Below are positions 61,701-64,000 of a stretch of 64,000 nt of DNA, piece after piece; position 1 is the first letter of the stretch, and the number at the start of each line of letters is the position of its first letter. The notes under the pieces were generated by a model that was not told the DNA's origin, made no database searches, and saw only the letters and a list, made by a program, of their open reading frames with translations. The translations under genes and the position numbers were made by a program. Origin of the DNA: an uncultured Lachnospiraceae bacterium (GTDB taxonomy: Bacteria > Bacillota > Clostridia > Lachnospirales > Lachnospiraceae); the NCBI GenBank assembly GCA_947566645.1, contig CANOKL010000002.1:1-64000 (forward strand). Reading direction: 5' to 3'.

Positions 61701-62403
61701 TTACGCATATACAGACAGCCTTTCCAGGAAACTTAAGTTTACCGTATCGGAGCTAAAGAAGCGGGCGCACTTTCAGGAAATGTCCGGGGAGGAGGCCGGT
61801 TCATCCGGGGAGGATGGAGAGTACTTCTACGAGGAGCCAGAGGTCATTCCCTTGATCCCGAAGTTTCTAAAAGAAGAGGAGGAGCTTTCCGGGGCGTCAA
61901 GAGGAACTGCCTACCACAGGCTTCTGGAGCTTCTGGATTTCCAGAGAGAGTATACGCCGGAGAGCCTGAGGGAAACCGCAGATACATTTGTGGAGAGCGG
62001 AAAGATGACAGAGGAGATGGCGGGCTGCATTAGGGAGGAGGACATCCTTGGATTCCTTGGAAGCCGGACGGGGCAGCGGATGCGGGAATGCGCCCTGCAG
62101 GGAACGCTTAAAAGGGAACAGCCCTTTGTCCTGGGGGTTGACGCAAAGGAAGTGTACCAGAACGAAGGGAAAGAGGGGGAGATGCTCCTTGTGCAGGGAA
62201 TCATTGACGTGTACTTTGAGGAGCCGGACGGGTTTACGGTGCTGGATTATAAGACCGACCAGGTGGAAAGTGCCGGGGAGCTTGCGGAGAAATACCATGC
62301 ACAGCTAGATTACTATGCCAGGGCGCTTGAGCAGATGACAGGCAGGGATGTGAAGGAGAAGGTGATCTATTCCTTCACCCTTAAAGAGGAGATCAGAGTA
62401 TAA
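58732..62403 (+). CDS. addA: ATP-dependent helicase-nuclease subunit A
   Basis: A 1223-residue UvrD-family helicase with C-terminal nuclease. MTWTKEQKQVIDLRGRNILV, SAAAGSGKTAVLVERIITML (Walker A), IMIDEYQDSNLIQETIL (Walker B), MVGDVKQSIYRFRLSRPELF, VRLMTIHKSKGLEFPIVFVA and LRVLYVALTRAREKLI are the SF1 motifs; GFTVLDYKTDQVESAGELAE is the nuclease site. It unwinds and cuts DNA ends together with AddB, whose stop is 4 bases upstream. GGAGGTATAAGGAT precedes ATG 58732; MTWTKEQ two codons later is the alternative start. Confidence 0.96.
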   Translation: MGMTWTKEQKQVIDLRGRNILVSAAAGSGKTAVLVERIITMLTKDQEPVSVDQLLIVTFTEAAAAEMKERIRTAIEKKLEEYPENEHLRQQATLIHNARITTIHSFCLSVIRDHFHAIDLDPGFRIGEEGELKLLRQDVLEALLEEQYQLARPEYLDFVSAYSGGRNDKKLEELILKIYEFSRSYPDSRGWLADCASAYEAETAGELEESRLAGVIMKHALSSLKEASELLAQGLALCREADGPAAYESALLADLKMIEDFLSTDTFAKLNEKMRRLAWVRLPANRDKTVSEEKTARVKAVREEVKGLAGDLRSQYFYQDTEGLLADLKLCRGSMEVLADLVEKFSENFEAEKRKKDLIDFSDMEQYALRILTERKDGDFVPSVVAREYQQQFREIMIDEYQDSNLIQETILTSISRVWEGHYNIFMVGDVKQSIYRFRLSRPELFMEKFDTYETEDSKKQRIDLHKNFRSRKEVLEGINYIFRQIMTRGLGGIAYDDQAALYAGASFPDAKSAGADTRTEVLVIDSDMEKVRKSLEENGMEPDASESGTVSERELEARTIAGRIRELLLNHQVTDKETGALRPVRYSDIVILTRSIKGFADVFTEVLNKEGIPACAGTREGYFETQEIGVFLDYLRVLDNGQQDIPLAAVLASPFGGLSAEELAVIRSEYKESPFFLAVTRYRREGKEENIRGKLEQCLRQIELFRKIVPYTPMHELIRKILTDTGYGDFVSAMPGGAQRKANLDMLSEKARAFESASYKGLFHFIRYIGQLRKYDVDYGEAALEDEQSDTVRLMTIHKSKGLEFPIVFVAGMGKRFNMQDARSSAVLHQRMGVGLDAVDLNLRTKSPSLVKKVIQKEEALDSLGEELRVLYVALTRAREKLIITGTISNLEKKLDSFQMIKDQEEEPISFGKLSRAATYWDFILPALMRLTPEIPVKLRTLTLEDAVREEAAEETAGRMKKSVLENWDTGRVYDEATREMLEEQFGFTYAYTDSLSRKLKFTVSELKKRAHFQEMSGEEAGSSGEDGEYFYEEPEVIPLIPKFLKEEEELSGASRGTAYHRLLELLDFQREYTPESLRETADTFVESGKMTEEMAGCIREEDILGFLGSRTGQRMRECALQGTLKREQPFVLGVDAKEVYQNEGKEGEMLLVQGIIDVYFEEPDGFTVLDYKTDQVESAGELAEKYHAQLDYYARALEQMTGRDVKEKVIYSFTLKEEIRV

Positions 62404-62413
62404 TGTGTTAATC

Positions 62414-62447
62414 GGGGACGGGGTAAAATTAATTTTACCCCGTCCCC
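62414..62447. terminator. 15-bp perfect palindromic hairpin after addA
   Basis: GGGGACGGGGTAAAA (62414–62428) and TTTTACCCCGTCCCC (62433–62447) are exact complements around a TTAA loop, so the whole 34-mer is one palindrome. It lies 10 bases after the addA stop and is followed by AATTTTAT, so it should terminate transcription in both directions. GGGGACGGGG-type palindromes recur in Lachnospiraceae genomes as far as I recall, so it may belong to a dispersed repeat family. Confidence 0.75.
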
Positions 62448-62457
62448 AATTTTATGG

Positions 62458-62486
62458 TTGACAAATAATAATATACGTCATATAAT
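62458..62486 (+). promoter_or_regulatory. consensus sigma-A promoter of the padR operon
   Basis: TTGACA (62458–62463), 17 bases, TATAAT (62481–62486): a perfect housekeeping promoter, 69 bases before the padR start. Confidence 0.9.
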
Positions 62487-62508
62487 ATTATTGAACCAAA
62501 TAATATTA
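62483..62508 (+). promoter_or_regulatory. inverted repeat over the -10 box, candidate PadR operator
   Basis: TAATATTATT (62483–62492) and AATAATATTA (62499–62508) are perfect 10-bp arms with a 6-base spacer. It overlaps the -10 box and start point, well placed for repression by the PadR protein encoded next. AT-rich dyads of this type are usual PadR sites. Confidence 0.65.
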
Positions 62509-62554
62509 ATATAAAAACAATATTATAACAGACCTGCCGAAAGGAAGTGAAGAT

Positions 62555-62878
62555 ATGGTATTTAACACCGGAGCAGCCCTTCTGGATGCAATTGTCCTGG
62601 CGGTTGTGTCCCAGGAAGAAGAGGGAACATACGGTTACAAGATTACGCAGGACGTAAGGAAAGCGATTGAGGTTTCAGAATCAACTCTGTATCCTGTTCT
62701 GAGGCGTCTGCAGAAGGATGAATGCCTGGAGGTTTATGACAGGCAGTTTGACGGGAGGAACAGGCGGTACTACAAAGTGACAGATAAAGGAACAATACAG
62801 CTGGAGCTATATCGTACAGAATGGAAGGAATATTCAAAGAAGATTAATGAATTATTTGAGGGAGGTGTAAGTGCATGA
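62555..62878 (+). CDS. PadR-family transcriptional regulator
   Basis: A 107-residue winged helix: LLDAIVLAVVSQEEEGTYGY KITQDVRK, then SESTLYPVLRRLQKDECLEV and GRNRRYYKVTDKGTIQL, the full PadR pattern. It probably represses its own operon by binding the dyad over the promoter. Its stop overlaps the next start (ATGA), and PadR–DUF1700–DUF4097 operons are common in Firmicutes as envelope-related regulators. AAAGGAAGTGAAGAT precedes the ATG. Confidence 0.93.
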   Translation: MVFNTGAALLDAIVLAVVSQEEEGTYGYKITQDVRKAIEVSESTLYPVLRRLQKDECLEVYDRQFDGRNRRYYKVTDKGTIQLELYRTEWKEYSKKINELFEGGVSA

Positions 62879-63654
62879 GCCGCATAGAGTTTATGACAGA
62901 ATTAGCCGCACTTTTGCAGGATATTCCTGTGGTTGAGAGACAGGAAGCAATGAAATATTACAATGACTACTTTGATGATGCCGGAGAGGAGAATGAGCAC
63001 CAGGTAATTGAGGAGCTGGAGAGCCCGGAAAAGGTTGCGGCAACGATCAAGGCAGACCTGGGTGTTCAGGAGACAGGGCAGAAGGAGGACGGATACAGCG
63101 AATACAGGGAAACAGGCTACCAGGACACAAGATTTGAGAAAAAGGATGTCCCTGTAGGAAGTAGTTCTCAGAATACTGGAGGACAGAATCAGGGAGCCGG
63201 AGGCTACTACTATGCAGGCAGTGACAGACGAAGTGCAGAAGGCGGAAGAGATGCGTCTGATCCAGAACCTCCGAAATCCAGTCCCCTGCTTAAGATCCTT
63301 TTGATTATTGCAATCATTGTAGTAGGGGCGCCCATTATTATTCCTGTCTCTATAGCATTGCTGGCAGTTGTATTTGCCATGATACTGGTTGTGCTTGCCC
63401 TTTTCCTGTCGGTTGTAATCGCATCAGTTGCAATAGCATTCATAGGAGTCGTCCTGTTCTGTGCAGGAGTCGCGGCACTGATTCCAGAGATTGCAGTTGG
63501 GCTTGGACTGATGGGAACAGGACTGATCCTTGCAGTTATGGGAACGATCGGGACCGTTATCAGCATCCGGATCTGTATCATTGTTATCCCGGGCATTATA
63601 CGTGGAATTGTTACTGTTTTTGACAGGATTTTTCATAGAAGGGCGGTGGCATAA
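62875..63654 (+). CDS. DUF1700 (HAAS) membrane protein
   Basis: A 259-residue protein. Residues 1–65 form the HAAS/DUF1700 cytoplasmic domain (MSRIEFMTELAALLQDIPVV, YYNDYFDDAGEENEHQVIEE), followed by a hydrophilic linker rich in Gly, Gln and Tyr (about residues 70–135), and three to four hydrophobic segments (LLKILLIIAIIVVGAPIIIP; SIALLAVVFAMILVVLALFL; IASVAIAFIGVVLFCAGVAA; GLGLMGTGLILAVMGTIGTV). Proteins of this type pair with PadR and DUF4097 proteins as a membrane sensor module; the ligand is unknown. It overlaps padR by four bases. Confidence 0.88.
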   Translation: MSRIEFMTELAALLQDIPVVERQEAMKYYNDYFDDAGEENEHQVIEELESPEKVAATIKADLGVQETGQKEDGYSEYRETGYQDTRFEKKDVPVGSSSQNTGGQNQGAGGYYYAGSDRRSAEGGRDASDPEPPKSSPLLKILLIIAIIVVGAPIIIPVSIALLAVVFAMILVVLALFLSVVIASVAIAFIGVVLFCAGVAALIPEIAVGLGLMGTGLILAVMGTIGTVISIRICIIVIPGIIRGIVTVFDRIFHRRAVA

Positions 63655-63656
63655 GG

Positions 63657-64000
63657 ATGAAAAAAGGGTGGAAGGTATTTTGGAGCGTCTGTGCAGCCTG
63701 CGCAGTGATTGGAATCATACTCTGTACCATATCCTTTGCTCTGGGAGTATCTATAGAAGCGATTGAGGATAGATTCCCGAATGGATTCTCATTTCCCGTA
63801 TCCCAGATCATGACCTTTACATCAGATGATGATGACTATGGCCAGGATGGAAAGGACGCGGACATTGTACAGGGCGACAGGATACAGAGATACGAGAATG
63901 TAAGATCCATTGACTTGTTTGTAAGCGCAGGCGAGGTAGAGTTCAGGACAGCAGAAAAGGGCGACACAGACATTTCGGTTAAGACAAAGGGAATTGATAA
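63657..64000 (+). CDS. DUF4097-type beta-strand repeat protein, N-terminal part (right edge)
   Basis: The frame is open from ATG 63657 to the window edge, giving about 114 residues: a basic N-terminus and one membrane segment (VFWSVCAACAVIGIILCTIS), an acidic extracytoplasmic linker (DDDDYGQDGKDADIV), then the start of a beta-repeat domain (VRSIDLFVSAGEVEFRTAEK). This fits DUF4097 proteins that follow PadR and DUF1700 genes. It starts three bases after the DUF1700 stop, and GGCGGTGG is the likely ribosome site. Confidence 0.8.
   Translation, partial: MKKGWKVFWSVCAACAVIGIILCTISFALGVSIEAIEDRFPNGFSFPVSQIMTFTSDDDDYGQDGKDADIVQGDRIQRYENVRSIDLFVSAGEVEFRTAEKGDTDISVKTKGID

Noticed and set aside
1..64000. 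CRISPR arrays, tRNA, rRNA genes or insertion-sequence transposases
   Set aside because: None seen on either strand: no regular repeat-spacer array, no cloverleaf I could support, and no transposase-like protein.

Overview
The window looks like a chromosome segment of a gut Clostridium, most likely a Lachnospiraceae member. The evidence is the AddA/AddB pair, the PadR–DUF1700–DUF4097 operon with an AT-rich consensus promoter, strong AGGAGG ribosome sites, and a phage gene set of the type common in Lachnospiraceae. No 16S rRNA or other marker is present, so the genus cannot be set.

Positions 1–25.3 kb are a siphovirus prophage read right to left on the minus strand. From right to left come: a sigma-like regulator; a replication/recombination block (Gp157, Sak4-like ATPase, DUF669, DEAD helicase, RepA-type ATPase, RusA); small early genes ending in a sigma-like DUF1492 gene; a terminator; then HNH, small terminase, a ParB-type DNA methyltransferase, large terminase, portal, ClpP-type protease, HK97 capsid, connector genes, major tail protein, a tail chaperone with a -1 frameshift site, tape measure and baseplate genes. 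A foreign gene with its own promoter, operators and terminator (AlbA/Schlafen type) sits between two tail genes. No integrase or repressor is visible; the early end of the prophage abuts the next region.

Positions 25.3–55.3 kb are a mosaic defence island on the plus strand. It opens with 11-bp tandem repeats and an ABC-3C system (effector broken by an in-frame TGA, middle component 6, DUF2326 ATPase). An XRE regulator then precedes a modification/defence cassette: SNF2 helicase, DUF1016 nuclease, two DUF1156 methyltransferases (the second with its catalytic DPPY changed to TLPY), and a Swt1-HEPN/DUF499 ATPase. A TIR protein follows, then the 3' half of a type 1 BREX locus: N-terminally truncated pglX, an inserted AAA ATPase–PIN pair, pglZ, an unknown gene, brxL and a WYL regulator. 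brxA, brxB and brxC are absent. The junction suggests that the DUF1156/DUF499 cassette took the place of the 5' half of a BREX-1 operon and now sits directly in front of pglZ and brxL.

Positions 55.3–64.0 kb are host core genes on the plus strand: addB and addA (the RecBCD-type end-processing enzyme), starting 13 bp after the island's last gene, then a palindromic hairpin/terminator, and a PadR-controlled envelope-stress-like operon running off the right edge.
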